Shown here in pieces: positions 1 to 9,193 of a stretch of 64,000 bases of DNA. The notes under the pieces are model-generated. The model was not told the origin of the DNA and searched no databases. It saw only the letters and a list, made by a program, of their open reading frames with translations. The position numbers and the translations under genes were made by a program. The DNA is from Bin34 sp965219935. Lineage in GTDB: Bacteria; Chloroflexota; Anaerolineae; Caldilineales; Caldilineaceae. Numbering within the stretch: position 1 is the stretch's first letter; every line of letters starts with the position of its first letter. The stretch is from assembly GCA_965219935.1 (NCBI GenBank), contig CBDCOU010000003.1, positions 3,472,001 to 3,536,000 on the forward strand. Reading direction: 5' to 3'.

Positions 1-714
1 GACCATAACTGTGCCGATCTGGGAGACGTGCCCGTCAATCCGGCCGACCTGGACGATTCCCTGAAGCGGGTTGAAGCGTTCTACCGGATGCTGAGAGGAG
101 ACGGGATCGTGCCGATCACGGCCGGAGGCGACCACCTTATCGCCCTGCCCATCCTGCGCGGGCTTGTACGGGAGCCCGTGGGCATGATCCAGTTCGACTC
201 GCACACCGACCTGTACCAGGGCCATTTCGGTGGCTACCGGTACACCCACGGCACGCCCTTCCGCCGGGCCGTGGAAGAGGGTCTGCTGGATCCCCGGCGG
301 ACAGTCCAGATTGGTCTCCGGGGCTCCATGTACGACACCGAAGACATCGACTTCGGCCAGGCCCAAGGGGTTCGGATGGTTATGGTCGAGGAGCTCATGG
401 AACGCGGTGTGGCGGAGGTCATGCAGGAAGCCCGCAGCATTGTGGGCACGGACCCGATCTACGTTAGCTTCGACATCGACTTTGTGGACCCAGCCTATGC
501 GCCCGGCACCGGCACGCCGGAGATCGGGGGACCGACCTCGTTTCAGGCATTGCAGGCGGTTCGAGGGCTAATGGGAACCAACATCATTGGCGCCGACATG
601 GTGGAGGTGTCGCCGCCCTTCGATCCGTCCGGAGGCACAGCCCTCATCGGGGCCACCGTGATGTTCGAACTGCTGTGTGCCATGACGGCGGACAGCGAGC
701 AGTCCCGAGAATGA
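1..714 (+). CDS. Agmatinase/ureohydrolase family protein, 5'-truncated by the window edge
   Basis: The frame is open from the first base, so the start lies upstream; an internal GTG at 28 is not a convincing start because the preceding codons already read like family sequence. The visible part carries the ureohydrolase manganese motifs in order: GGDH, then FDSHTD (family norm DAHxD, here Ser replaces Ala), then SFDIDFVDP followed by the APGTGTPEIGG loop, and finally EVSPPFD. Enzymes of this family hydrolyse guanidino groups (agmatine, arginine, guanidinobutyrate) to release urea in the cytoplasm, using a binuclear Mn centre. The exact substrate cannot be assigned from the motifs, although the overall pattern is closer to agmatinase than to arginase. 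It ends with TGA and has no co-directional neighbour downstream. Confidence 0.9.
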   Translation, partial: DHNCADLGDVPVNPADLDDSLKRVEAFYRMLRGDGIVPITAGGDHLIALPILRGLVREPVGMIQFDSHTDLYQGHFGGYRYTHGTPFRRAVEEGLLDPRRTVQIGLRGSMYDTEDIDFGQAQGVRMVMVEELMERGVAEVMQEARSIVGTDPIYVSFDIDFVDPAYAPGTGTPEIGGPTSFQALQAVRGLMGTNIIGADMVEVSPPFDPSGGTALIGATVMFELLCAMTADSEQSRE

Positions 715-831
715 TTCCCGAGGTGTTGCTTCGCATCGGGGTTCAAACACCCGGCCCGGCGGTCCAGGCATGCCTGGACCATCCGAATTGAGGGATGGAA
801 GTGAGATCCGTGGGGAGGTACGCCGCATGAC

Positions 832-1048
832 TTAGGTGAAGGCCTGCAGAACCTCCCGCAGGCAAGCGCCCGGGACTCGAAGCTGGGTAGCGGTGCATCG
901 ATTCCTGAAGGACTCCAGAGACGATTACGCACGGCTCCGACTTCTTGACTACCATGCGGAGTATCCGGACGCACAGCCCCTTCAAGAAATGGCCAGAGTC
1001 GGCGGTGTGGACGGGAATGTCGGTGTCAACAAAGGCCGCCGGGCGCAT
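832..1048 (-). pseudogene. Decayed PIN-domain (VapC-like) toxin remnant
   Basis: The start codon at 1048 overlaps the end of the upstream ribbon-helix-helix antitoxin gene by 23 nt, the usual coupling of antitoxin then toxin. The first 50 or so residues look like a PIN nuclease: FVDTDIP with the first acidic metal ligand, then a helix and VLQESMHRY, which matches the conserved E...HRY segment. Directly after HRY the frame is lost. Shifting one base gives a short family-like stretch ending LQAF and then a stop at 832-834. The C-terminal half of the nuclease, with the remaining acidic residues, is missing. PIN toxins are metal-dependent RNases; this copy should be inactive. Confidence 0.6.
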
Positions 1049-1277
1049 GGGTAGCCTCCAACTCGCGGGAGATGGTGTCGGGATCCGGCGGGTCTTCCAG
1101 ATTCAACCCGATCAGCCGTTCAACCGCTTGCTGGCGGCGCGTACGCAGCATGTCTTCATAGGCGGCATCGATCATGTTGCGGACCACTTCGGAGGTGGCC
1201 ACTCCCTTCTCCTGGGCCAACTCGTCCAGTCGCCGCCGATGTTCGTCGTTCAGTCGTACGCTTAACCGGTTTGTCAT
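1026..1277 (-). CDS. Ribbon-helix-helix (CopG-like) antitoxin
   Basis: An 83-residue protein starting at the ATG at 1277 (TNRLSVRLND). It has the short strand followed by two helices typical of ribbon-helix-helix DNA-binding proteins: RLSVRLN as the strand, then RRLDELAQEKG and SEVVRNMIDAAYED. The acidic, Pro-rich tail (LEDPPDPDTISRELEA) fits a toxin-neutralising segment. In the family such proteins dimerise, bind operators of their own operon and bind the partner toxin. The partner here is the broken PIN gene that overlaps its 3' end, so the antitoxin is orphaned. A longer upstream reading to 1472 exists but lacks any family sequence and overlaps the ATPase gene, so the internal Met is preferred. 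Confidence 0.75.
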   Translation of the reverse strand: MTNRLSVRLNDEHRRRLDELAQEKGVATSEVVRNMIDAAYEDMLRTRRQQAVERLIGLNLEDPPDPDTISRELEATHAPGGLC

Positions 1278-1431
1278 ATTGACCTTCTGTACGGTGCGCT
1301 TTGCACCGACATCATTGCGGACCAATGGTGTAAGCCGCACAGGGAGCGTGGCCTCTCCGGACAGCCCCAAGCAGAAGAGACCTGCGTTGCAATCAGGCTG
1401 CAGAGATTCCGGATGACTCAAGCAGGAGTCT

Positions 1432-2613
1432 TCACTCGCCATCGGGCATGATGCGCCGCATGAACTCATCAAACATCGGAACGGTGAAGGCGGTGTCCCC
1501 GTGGCCGGGACTCCAGATCATGCCTTTGCCGATCAGTTTGCTGCGCGTGGGGGCCAAGGACTGCACCTGACGGTTCAATTCTTGGGCGATTTCCCCGGAA
1601 CGGTGTGGCCCGGCGCCAAGTTGGGCCATGGCACGCAGGTATCGTTTCTCCGATGGCGTCAACCGGTCGAACCTGACGAGAAAGAAGTTCGCGTCCAAGG
1701 CGGCCGTGGCTTGCTGGCTTGCCGCGACCACGTTCGATGGCGTAATGGGGGATGTTTCCGCCACATCCCAGACATGTTTGCCCCACTCCTGCAGGAAGTA
1801 CGGGTAGCCTTGGGTCTGGGCCACAATCTCATCAAGCGCGTCGGAATTTATCGATACCCCTTCGTTGAGGGTGGGCTTTGCGATGGCGATGCGAGCATCC
1901 TCCCGGGAAAGAGGCCCAATCATCGGGAAATCAAACAGGCGCTCGGCATACGACTTTGCGTTTCCCATCTGTCCCCGCAGCTGCGGTAGTCCGGCACCGA
2001 CCATGAACACCGGGAGACGCCGTTGCGCGGTGCGGTGCAACGCGGCAATCAACGCCCCCAGCTGATCCTTCGGCACGTACTGGAGTTCGTCGGTCAACAG
2101 CACCAGAGCAGTTGATCCTTTCTTGGCGGCTTCACCGGCGACCTCGAACAGCGCCTGCAAGTCGATTTCCAGGTTGCCACTGTCGGCCAGCCCAAGCTCG
2201 GGCTCGTGCTCCAGGCTTATTTCAATGTCCTGATATGTCACCTTTAGGGCCTTGGCAAACCCGGCGAGGCCTTTCAACGCTTGGTGCGCCAATTGCTTAG
2301 CCGTCTCCCTGCGGGAAAGTTGCAACAGGGCAACATGCAATCGGGGGGCCAAAACGGAGGGCAGGGATCGACTCTCGGCGGCCTCTATATTCAAGGTGTA
2401 CATGCCCCTTGTCTCGGCCTGTTCGCGTATGGCGTCCAGCAACACGGTCTTGCCCACGCCGCGCAAGCCGATCAACACCATGTTCTTGGTCGATCGACCC
2501 AATCGGGATCGTTCCAGTGCGATGCGCGCCGCTTCAAGCACTTCGTCGCGTCCGGCCAGTTCCGGCGGCGGTGTGCCGGCACCGGGTGCGAAAGGGTTGC
2601 GAACGGGATCCAT
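1432..2613 (-). CDS. AAA-type ATP-binding protein (STAND/Orc-like)
   Basis: A 393-residue P-loop ATPase. Walker A is GLRGVGKT at about residues 49-56 and Walker B is ALVLLTDELQ near residue 175. A downstream region (RLTPSEKRYLRAMAQLG...RSGEIAQEL) looks like a C-terminal winged helix. This arrangement is typical of the archaeal-ATPase/Orc-like AAA group often found singly in environmental bacteria; cellular role unknown. The ATG at 2613 is chosen because the protein then begins with the family-like MDPVRNPFAPG, and because a perfect TATAAT ends 7 nt upstream, suggesting leaderless transcription. The frame stays open to 2682 but those codons run through the promoter. The RHH antitoxin gene follows on the same strand, 154 nt away. 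Confidence 0.8.
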   Translation of the reverse strand: MDPVRNPFAPGAGTPPPELAGRDEVLEAARIALERSRLGRSTKNMVLIGLRGVGKTVLLDAIREQAETRGMYTLNIEAAESRSLPSVLAPRLHVALLQLSRRETAKQLAHQALKGLAGFAKALKVTYQDIEISLEHEPELGLADSGNLEIDLQALFEVAGEAAKKGSTALVLLTDELQYVPKDQLGALIAALHRTAQRRLPVFMVGAGLPQLRGQMGNAKSYAERLFDFPMIGPLSREDARIAIAKPTLNEGVSINSDALDEIVAQTQGYPYFLQEWGKHVWDVAETSPITPSNVVAASQQATAALDANFFLVRFDRLTPSEKRYLRAMAQLGAGPHRSGEIAQELNRQVQSLAPTRSKLIGKGMIWSPGHGDTAFTVPMFDEFMRRIMPDGE

Positions 2614-2620
2614 GGACTGA

Positions 2621-2672
2621 ATTATACCTAAGTTATCCTGTCTTATCTGATTTTGATAACTTCGGATAACTT
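2621..2672 (-). promoter_or_regulatory. Leaderless-type promoter with repeated AAGTTATC operator
   Basis: On the minus strand TATAAT (2626-2621) is followed by 7 nt and then the ATG of the ATPase gene, so the transcript would start at or next to the start codon. Upstream lie an inverted pair, AAGTTATCC at 2630-2638 and GGATAACTT at 2664-2672, and a third copy GATAACTT at 2655-2662. No good -35 box is visible, so the repeats may bind an activator or a repressor. This is seen in sequence; function is inferred. Confidence 0.5.
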
Positions 2673-2689
2673 GAGTATACATGGGATTG

Positions 2690-3215
2690 GTTCCGACGGG
2701 AGCGCCAAGTGCACAGGCAGGTATCGAATGTCATGCCGTTCATCGATGGAAGGATGGGGAGGCGGAGACGATCGGTTGAAACCGGGGTACGGGGAGTTCT
2801 GGCTTGCCCGCACGTCAAAGGGGGCGTGGTTCGTGTCCACCGGTCGGATTCCAGGGTTGCCAAGCACCACTGGTGACTGGCACCGCATGGGGCAGATTGT
2901 GGGAAAGTTTAGGTTTCATCGACTTGCTCTGCGTCGGGACCCCTGCTTCCTGTTCCCCGACCACAGGGGATCAGCCGTCCGGAATGCAAAACATGACCAG
3001 CCGTATCACTGGGTTGACCCTGTCCGGGCCGTGTATGGCTCCCCCAACCCGACTCGGTGTAGAGAGGCCGCTGTTAAATCGAGTTGCTGCGATTCGGCGG
3101 CTGCTCAATAATAGAGTGCTCCGTATTGACAGAACAGCGCCCACAGAGCCTTGGGACAGGCCCTGTCGCTGAAGGTGAAGCAGCACGACCAACAGGTCAG
3201 GTTTGCAGGTAGTTC
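2690..3215. other. Intergenic, no gene recognised
   Basis: About 525 bp between the divergent ATPase promoter and the dppD operon. Several open frames cross it but none has a ribosome site or family-like sequence. The last 100 bp must hold the promoter of the dpp operon, but no confident -35/-10 pair was found. Confidence 0.4.
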
Positions 3216-4262
3216 ATGACCACATCTGGGAGCGCGCCCCAAGCGGGGCCGAACACTGCGGAGTCCCTGTTGACCGTACAGGGACTGAAGACCTGGTTCC
3301 ACACCGACGACGGGATCCTCAAGGCCGTCGATGGTGTGGATTTCTCGGTGCCTGCCTGTTCGACCCTGGGTCTGATTGGCGAGAGCGGCTGCGGCAAAAG
3401 CGTCACGGCCCGTTCCATTCTTGGCATCGTGCCGCGGCCGGGGCGCATCGAGGCCGGCACAATCACGTTCCAGTCACAGGAACAGGGATCCGTGGAGCTG
3501 ACGGCCATGGACCCGACCGGACGGGAGATCCGTTCCATCCGGGGACGCGAGATCACCATGATTTTCCAGGAACCGATGAGTTCCCTGAGTCCGGTGCACT
3601 CGATTGGCAACCAGCTCAGCGAAACCATTCTGCTGCATATGTCCGTGGACCGCCGGGAAGCCATGGAACGGTCGCACGAGTTGCTGGACCGGGTTGGCAT
3701 TCCGGATCCCGGCCAGCGCCTGCAGGAATATCCCCACCATCTGTCCGGGGGCATGCGGCAACGGGTGATGATTGCGATGGCGTTGTCGTGCCGGCCGTCG
3801 CTGTTGATCGCGGACGAACCCACCACAGCGCTGGACGTGACCGTGCAGGCCCAGATCCTGGAACTGATCCGGGAACTGCAGGCCGAACATCAGATGGCCG
3901 TGCTGTTCATCACCCACGATCTGGGTGTCATTGCCGAAACCTGCGACCACGTCGCCGTCATGTACCTGGGCCGGATTGTGGAGGCGGGGCCTGTGCGGGA
4001 GATTTTCCACAACCCCCGGCACCCCTACACGATTCGCCTGATGGAATCCATTCCCCGTCTTGGTGAAGAGCGCTCGCGGCTGAATGCCATCGCGGGCACG
4101 GTTCCCATTCCCCTGGATCCGCCGGCCATCTGCAGTTTTCTGGACCGCTGTCCCGATCAGATGGAGGGAGTCTGCGACCAGGCGATGCCGGCCCTTGTCC
4201 AATTGCAACCGAACCACTCCGTTCGCTGTTTTCTGCACAGCCAGGAAGTGGAAGGCCCATGA
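3216..4262 (+). CDS. dppD: Opp/Dpp-type ABC importer, ATP-binding protein (DppD-like)
   Basis: A 348-residue ATPase, full family length. Walker A is GESGCGKS, the Q-loop is IFQEPMSSLSP, the ABC signature is HHLSGGMRQR, Walker B is LLIADEPTTALD and the switch His is in ITHDLG. The C-terminal extension after IFHNPRHPYT carries four cysteines (CSF, RCP, GVC, RCF), the pattern that in DppD/DppF homologues can bind an iron-sulphur cluster. It energises uptake of peptides or, in this family, oligosaccharides. First gene of an operon with dppF (4-nt ATGA overlap), two glycosidases, dppB and dppC, so a glycan substrate is more likely than a peptide. The start has only a weak ribosome site. Confidence 0.93.
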   Translation: MTTSGSAPQAGPNTAESLLTVQGLKTWFHTDDGILKAVDGVDFSVPACSTLGLIGESGCGKSVTARSILGIVPRPGRIEAGTITFQSQEQGSVELTAMDPTGREIRSIRGREITMIFQEPMSSLSPVHSIGNQLSETILLHMSVDRREAMERSHELLDRVGIPDPGQRLQEYPHHLSGGMRQRVMIAMALSCRPSLLIADEPTTALDVTVQAQILELIRELQAEHQMAVLFITHDLGVIAETCDHVAVMYLGRIVEAGPVREIFHNPRHPYTIRLMESIPRLGEERSRLNAIAGTVPIPLDPPAICSFLDRCPDQMEGVCDQAMPALVQLQPNHSVRCFLHSQEVEGP

Positions 4263-5284
4263 CCGACGAAAGGGCCCCGACCCCGGCTCCGCTGCTGCAA
4301 ATCGAGTCCCTGCGCAAGTATTTCCCCGTGCAGAAGGGGCTGCTGCGCCGCGTGGTGGGACAGGTGCGGGCTGTGGATGGCGTGGATCTGGAGCTGGCTT
4401 CCGGAGAGACCCTTGGCCTGGTTGGCGAATCCGGCTCGGGCAAGACCACGCTGGGACGCTGCGTGGTGCGAGCCCAGAAGCCCACCAGCGGGGCCATTCG
4501 CCTGGACATTGAAGGACGCGACGTCATCGATCTGGCGGTGGCCAGCCAAAATGAGTTGCGCACCTACCGTCAGCACATGTCCATGATCTTTCAGGATCCC
4601 TTTCTGTCGCTGGATCCCCGCTGGACGGTGCTGGACATCGTCAGTGAACCGCTGCGCAAGCTTCAGATCGTCAAGGCCGGGGAAGCCGAAGACCGGGTCC
4701 GTTCCCTGGTTGAGGTGGTGGGGCTGGAGGCCCAGCACCTGCATCGCTATCCCCATGCCTTCTCCGGTGGGCAGAGGCAGCGGATCGGCATCGCCCGCGC
4801 CCTGGCCACCAATCCCAAGCTGATCGTGGCCGATGAACCGGTGTCGGCCCTGGATGTATCCATCCAGGCCCAAATCCTGAACACCCTCAAGGATCTCCAG
4901 CAGGATTTCGGCCTGACCTATCTGTTCATTGCGCATGACTTGAGCGTGGTCGAGCACATCTCCGACCGCGTTGCCGTTATGTACTGCGGCCGGGTTGTGG
5001 AAAGCGGCCCTACCCGCCAACTGTTTCGCCGGCCGCTGCATCCCTACACGGAAGCCCTGCTCTCGGCGGTGCCCCAGCCGGATCCGGATCGACGGTCCGA
5101 TCGCATCATTCTGCCCGGCGAGGTCGCCAATCCCGCCAATCCTCCTTCCGGTTGCCATTTCCATCCCCGCTGCAGTTACGCCCAGGACATCTGCCGGTCG
5201 GAGGACCCTCCCTATGTCGACCGGGAGGGGGACCATGGCGCCGCCTGCCACTTCTCCACGGAAATCGAACTGCAGGGCGTGTAG
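4259..5284 (+). CDS. dppF: Opp/Dpp-type ABC importer, ATP-binding protein (DppF-like)
   Basis: A 341-residue second ATPase of the importer, translationally coupled to dppD by an ATGA overlap. Walker A GESGSGKT, Q-loop IFQDPFLSLDP, signature HAFSGGQRQR, Walker B LIVADEPVSALD and switch IAHDLS are all intact. The C-terminal oligopeptide-transporter extension has GCHFHPRC, DIC and AACHF, again four cysteines. DppD and DppF form the heterodimeric motor of this importer class. The protein is soluble and peripheral to the inner membrane. The next gene, a GH29 enzyme, begins 12 nt downstream. Confidence 0.93.
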   Translation: MTDERAPTPAPLLQIESLRKYFPVQKGLLRRVVGQVRAVDGVDLELASGETLGLVGESGSGKTTLGRCVVRAQKPTSGAIRLDIEGRDVIDLAVASQNELRTYRQHMSMIFQDPFLSLDPRWTVLDIVSEPLRKLQIVKAGEAEDRVRSLVEVVGLEAQHLHRYPHAFSGGQRQRIGIARALATNPKLIVADEPVSALDVSIQAQILNTLKDLQQDFGLTYLFIAHDLSVVEHISDRVAVMYCGRVVESGPTRQLFRRPLHPYTEALLSAVPQPDPDRRSDRIILPGEVANPANPPSGCHFHPRCSYAQDICRSEDPPYVDREGDHGAACHFSTEIELQGV

Positions 5285-5296
5285 ACCAGGACCCAC

Positions 5297-6595
5297 ATGG
5301 CCCCGAACCAACCGGTCCGTGCACAGGACCAGGATCGCGCCTCACAGGAGGTGTACACCCAACGGGCCAATTCTCCGGAGACGCTGGCCTGGTACCAGGA
5401 TCTGGCCTTGGGCATGTACCTGTACTGGACGGTCGATGCCGTCTTCGGAATGGTCAACGCCCATTCCGTGGTAGGTGCATCCCAGGCCTATCTCGACCGC
5501 TATTTCCGCCAACTGCCGCTCTGGTTCAACCCCCAGCGATTCGATGCGGCCTGGTATGCGCGCCTGGCGGCAACCTGCGGGTTCGACTATGTCACGGTGA
5601 CCGCCAAGAACCACAACGGCTTTTGCATGTGGGATACCGCCACCACGGATTTCAAGGTCACCAACACGGCCTACGGCAGGGACATCCTGCACCAGTACAC
5701 CCGGGCCCTGCGCGCTCGGGACATTCCGGTCGGGATCTATTTTTCGCCGGACGATGCCTGGTTCCAGTGGCGCCGGGGCCGCGAGGTCACGCGCAGCCGG
5801 GACTACTGCAATCCGGAGTTCAATCCGGAGTTGCTGGCCTATGACCAGCGGCAGCTGGAGGAACTCATCACCGTCTACGATCCCGACATCCTGTGCGTGG
5901 ACGGGTATCAGGCGGCCACGGCCTCACTGGTTGAGTTCGCCTGGGACCTGAAGCCGGGGCTGATGGTGACGCGGGGCGGGATCACCACGCCCGAACAGGA
6001 AGCCCGCCAGGATGTCCGGGGGCCTTTCGAATCCCACTACACCATTGGCCGCCAATGGCAGTATCGGGCCGGCAACGACCGCAACAAGACAGGTCGGGAA
6101 CTGATCGAACTGCTTGTGGACTGCCGTTCGCGCGGCGGCACATTGCTGCTGGCCATCGGGGGACCGGACGCGGACGGTGTTCTGCCTCGGGACAAGGACG
6201 ACAGGGTCCGGGAGTTGGGCCTCTGGATGTTCGTCAACGGTGAGGCCATGGAGGCCACCCGTCCCTGGCTCCATTCCCGACAGGGTGATCTGGTCTTCAC
6301 GCAAAGCCGCGACGGCACCGTGGTCTATGCGGTCGATTTGGGACCGCCGCTGTCATTGGGTGCCTGGCGCACGGTTGCCGTCGATGGATTGCACCTGCAT
6401 GCCGACGCCCGTGTGGACGTACTGGGTACCTCGGGCCTGACCCTCGAATACCGGCCCGACTTCGATCCGCGGCCACGCTGGGTTGCCACACCAACAGGCG
6501 TGGTCGTGACCTATTGCCGCACCCAGCGCCTGTACAACGACTTGAGCTGGCCCAACCCGGTCACACTCAAATTCGACGGGGTGGTCGCAGGTTGA
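5297..6595 (+). CDS. GH29 alpha-L-fucosidase-like glycoside hydrolase
   Basis: A 432-residue protein with the GH29 pattern: a start segment WYQDLALGMYLYW at the place of the family's FG(M/L)F(I/L)HWG, then the FDYVTVTAKNHNGF strand matching the conserved TAKHHDGF, and ILCVDGY where the family keeps the nucleophile Asp (D202 here). The catalytic acid varies in GH29 and cannot be assigned. GH29 enzymes remove alpha-L-fucose, and some related sugars, with retention. No signal peptide is visible, so it should act in the cytoplasm on imported oligosaccharide. It lies 12 nt after dppF with an AGGA ribosome site. The departure from HWG to YW is a caution about exact specificity. Confidence 0.8.
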   Translation: MAPNQPVRAQDQDRASQEVYTQRANSPETLAWYQDLALGMYLYWTVDAVFGMVNAHSVVGASQAYLDRYFRQLPLWFNPQRFDAAWYARLAATCGFDYVTVTAKNHNGFCMWDTATTDFKVTNTAYGRDILHQYTRALRARDIPVGIYFSPDDAWFQWRRGREVTRSRDYCNPEFNPELLAYDQRQLEELITVYDPDILCVDGYQAATASLVEFAWDLKPGLMVTRGGITTPEQEARQDVRGPFESHYTIGRQWQYRAGNDRNKTGRELIELLVDCRSRGGTLLLAIGGPDADGVLPRDKDDRVRELGLWMFVNGEAMEATRPWLHSRQGDLVFTQSRDGTVVYAVDLGPPLSLGAWRTVAVDGLHLHADARVDVLGTSGLTLEYRPDFDPRPRWVATPTGVVVTYCRTQRLYNDLSWPNPVTLKFDGVVAG

Positions 6596-6652
6596 GCCCA
6601 CCCCTTCCCATCCGATCCGGTTTCTCCATTCACCTTTACGGGACAAAGCACC

Positions 6653-9193
6653 ATGCCCCCCACGCCTCAAAGCCTGGATCAGATTGACAGGGAAGAATTC
6701 GCGCCCCGTCATTCCCCGCTCGAAGGACCCCGCCAGCCCATTGACCTCCTGCCGGGTGACGGAGCACCCTCTGAGGAGCCCGGCACCATCGATCTCAGCG
6801 GTGAATGGGAAATGGCGGCGGAGATGTCGCCGGAAGAACGCCTCGGCTCGGACTGGCCCGATGCCATTGCCGCCAACGTGCCGTGCAGCGTACATACCGC
6901 CCTGCTGGAGGCAGGCTGCATCCCCGATCCCTATGTGGGCCTGAACGACGAGGTTGCCTATCCTGAGGGGTTTCGCACCTGGTGGTTGCGCAGGCGGTTC
7001 GGGCATCCGGGTGATGCCACCCACCTGTGTTTCCAGGGCGTGTTCGACGCCTGTGACGTCTGGCTCAACGGCCACCATCTGGGAGTGCACCGGGGCATGT
7101 TCGGGGAGTTCGAGTTCCCGGTGGACGAACTTCTGCGGGAGGACAACGAACTGGTGGTGAGGTTGCAACCGGCTCCCTTTCACCTCCGCGAAGGAGAGGA
7201 TTGGCGCTTCTTCAAGGGGATGAACCTGGGCTGGATGGACACCACCACCTTCAACAACTCCTATGGCTGGCACTACATCAACCTGCCCACCGTGGGCATT
7301 TGGCGCCCGGTGTTCCTGGAGGCCCGATCCCCGCTGCGCCTGCGGCATCCGTTCGTGGCCACCCTAGATGCGGAGGCGGGCAAGGTGTTGCTGACCGTCG
7401 AGATCGAGGGTCCCGACAGTGCTTGGCAGGGCAGGCTGTCGGGGGTTGTGGCTCCCGAGAATTTCAGGGGTCGCAGCTTCCACTTCGACCATGACGTTGA
7501 AGGCGCGGGCGGAACCAGCGAGGTCCGCCTGGAGCTGACCATTCCCGACCCCCATCTCTGGTGGCCGGTGGATCACGGCGATCCGGACTTCTATCGCCTT
7601 TGCCTGGGCCTTGAAAGTGATGCCCCGGTCAGCACCGACAGGGTGGAAACCACCTTCGGACTGCGCACGATTGAAATGCGCCCCTTGCCGGACGGCCCCG
7701 ATCCGGAACTGTACAACTGGACCTTCGTCATCAATGGCCGGCCCCTGTTCATCAAGGGCGCCAACTGGTGCACCATGGACGCGCTGATGCGCTTTGACCG
7801 GGATCTGTACGCCCGTTTCTTCCAGATGGCGCGGGATTCCCATGTCCACATGCTGAGGGCCTGGGGGTCCGGCATGCCGGAGACGGACGACTTCTTCGAC
7901 CTGGCCGACCGCCACGGCGTGATGATTCTGCAGGAGTGGCCCACCGCCTGGAACTCCCACGACGTCCAGCCACTGGAGCTGCTGGAGGAGACGGTGCGCC
8001 ACACCACGTTGCGCATCCGGAATCATCCGTCGCTGGTCATGTATGGTGCCGGCAACGAATCCAGCAAGCCGTTCGGCCCCAGCATCAACATGATGGGCCG
8101 CCACAGCATTGAGCTGGACGGCACGCGTCCCTTCCACCGGGCCGAACCCTGGGGCGGCAGCATGCACAACTACGATGTGTACTGGGGGCGGCAGCCGCTG
8201 GACAAGTGGCTGTCCATGAAGGAGCTTTTCATTGGGGAGTTCGGGGTTGCCTCCCTGCCTTCGCTGGAGTCGACGCTGAAGTTCCTGCCACCCGAGGAGC
8301 ATGATGTCTGGCCGCCGCGCGCGGACGGCTCGCTGGCCCATCGCATGCCTGTATTCAACAAGAAGGCAGGCATGTCGATCCATGCCCAATACGTCGGCGA
8401 CTGGGCGCCCAACGACGGTCTTGAGAACTTCATTCTGGGCATTCAGATGACCCAGGCCACCGGCATGCGGCATGTGGTGGAACTGAATCGCACGCGTTGG
8501 CCCCAGGCCACCGGCATCTGCTACTACAAGCTCAACGACAACAATCCGGCTTCGGCCTGGTCGACCGTCGATTGGTACGGCGCCCCCAAGATTGCCTATC
8601 ACATTCTCCAGCAGGCCTATGCACCCCTGCACGCCTGCGTGCTGTTTCCGCGCATGTCCCTGGCCGGGGAGCCCGTGGAGTTGCCCGTATTCCTGTTGGA
8701 CGATGCCTTTGACCTTGAGCGATGCGACTGGAAGGTACGCATACGTGCCTTCAGCCAGCACCTGAAACCTGTCGCGGTGCAGGAATTCAGGGAGGTGGCG
8801 GGACCGTGGTGCCGGGTCCGGGAGCTGGGTACCCTGTCCCTGAACGCCGATCAGACCTTCAACATTCCCCTGCTGGTGGTCGCGGACGTGATCAAGGGCA
8901 ATCGGCTGGCGGATCGCTCGTTCTACTGGCTCAACTACACCCAGATTCAGGGGTCCCTCTTTTCACTGCCGCGTACATCGCTGGACACGCGCCGGCACGG
9001 CGATTCCATGGTCGTCACGAACACCGGCGACCTGCCCGCGGTCGGTGTCCACTTCCAGACACCGGGCATCACGGATGTGTTCAGCTGTGCCGAATCCTTC
9101 ATCTGGCTCGATCCCGGCGAGCGGCGTCCGATCAGGGTTTCCCACCAGGACGAGTCGGTGAAGGCCGCGGCGTGGAATGCGGATCCGGCCTGA
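6653..9193 (+). CDS. GH2 beta-mannosidase-like glycoside hydrolase
   Basis: An 846-residue GH2 protein. The N-terminal jelly roll has the beta-mannosidase hallmark VPCSVHTALLEAG...IPDPYVGLND, followed by the Ig-like domain and the TIM barrel. The acid/base is E469 in YGAGNES and the nucleophile is E529 in FIGEFG, about 60 residues apart as in the family. Length matches beta-mannosidases (about 850). There is no signal peptide, so the enzyme acts in the cytoplasm, probably trimming beta-linked mannose from oligosaccharides brought in by the surrounding importer. The gene sits 57 nt after the GH29 gene and 281 nt before dppB. Substrate could also be another beta-glycoside, since GH2 is broad. 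Confidence 0.87.
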   Translation: MPPTPQSLDQIDREEFAPRHSPLEGPRQPIDLLPGDGAPSEEPGTIDLSGEWEMAAEMSPEERLGSDWPDAIAANVPCSVHTALLEAGCIPDPYVGLNDEVAYPEGFRTWWLRRRFGHPGDATHLCFQGVFDACDVWLNGHHLGVHRGMFGEFEFPVDELLREDNELVVRLQPAPFHLREGEDWRFFKGMNLGWMDTTTFNNSYGWHYINLPTVGIWRPVFLEARSPLRLRHPFVATLDAEAGKVLLTVEIEGPDSAWQGRLSGVVAPENFRGRSFHFDHDVEGAGGTSEVRLELTIPDPHLWWPVDHGDPDFYRLCLGLESDAPVSTDRVETTFGLRTIEMRPLPDGPDPELYNWTFVINGRPLFIKGANWCTMDALMRFDRDLYARFFQMARDSHVHMLRAWGSGMPETDDFFDLADRHGVMILQEWPTAWNSHDVQPLELLEETVRHTTLRIRNHPSLVMYGAGNESSKPFGPSINMMGRHSIELDGTRPFHRAEPWGGSMHNYDVYWGRQPLDKWLSMKELFIGEFGVASLPSLESTLKFLPPEEHDVWPPRADGSLAHRMPVFNKKAGMSIHAQYVGDWAPNDGLENFILGIQMTQATGMRHVVELNRTRWPQATGICYYKLNDNNPASAWSTVDWYGAPKIAYHILQQAYAPLHACVLFPRMSLAGEPVELPVFLLDDAFDLERCDWKVRIRAFSQHLKPVAVQEFREVAGPWCRVRELGTLSLNADQTFNIPLLVVADVIKGNRLADRSFYWLNYTQIQGSLFSLPRTSLDTRRHGDSMVVTNTGDLPAVGVHFQTPGITDVFSCAESFIWLDPGERRPIRVSHQDESVKAAAWNADPA

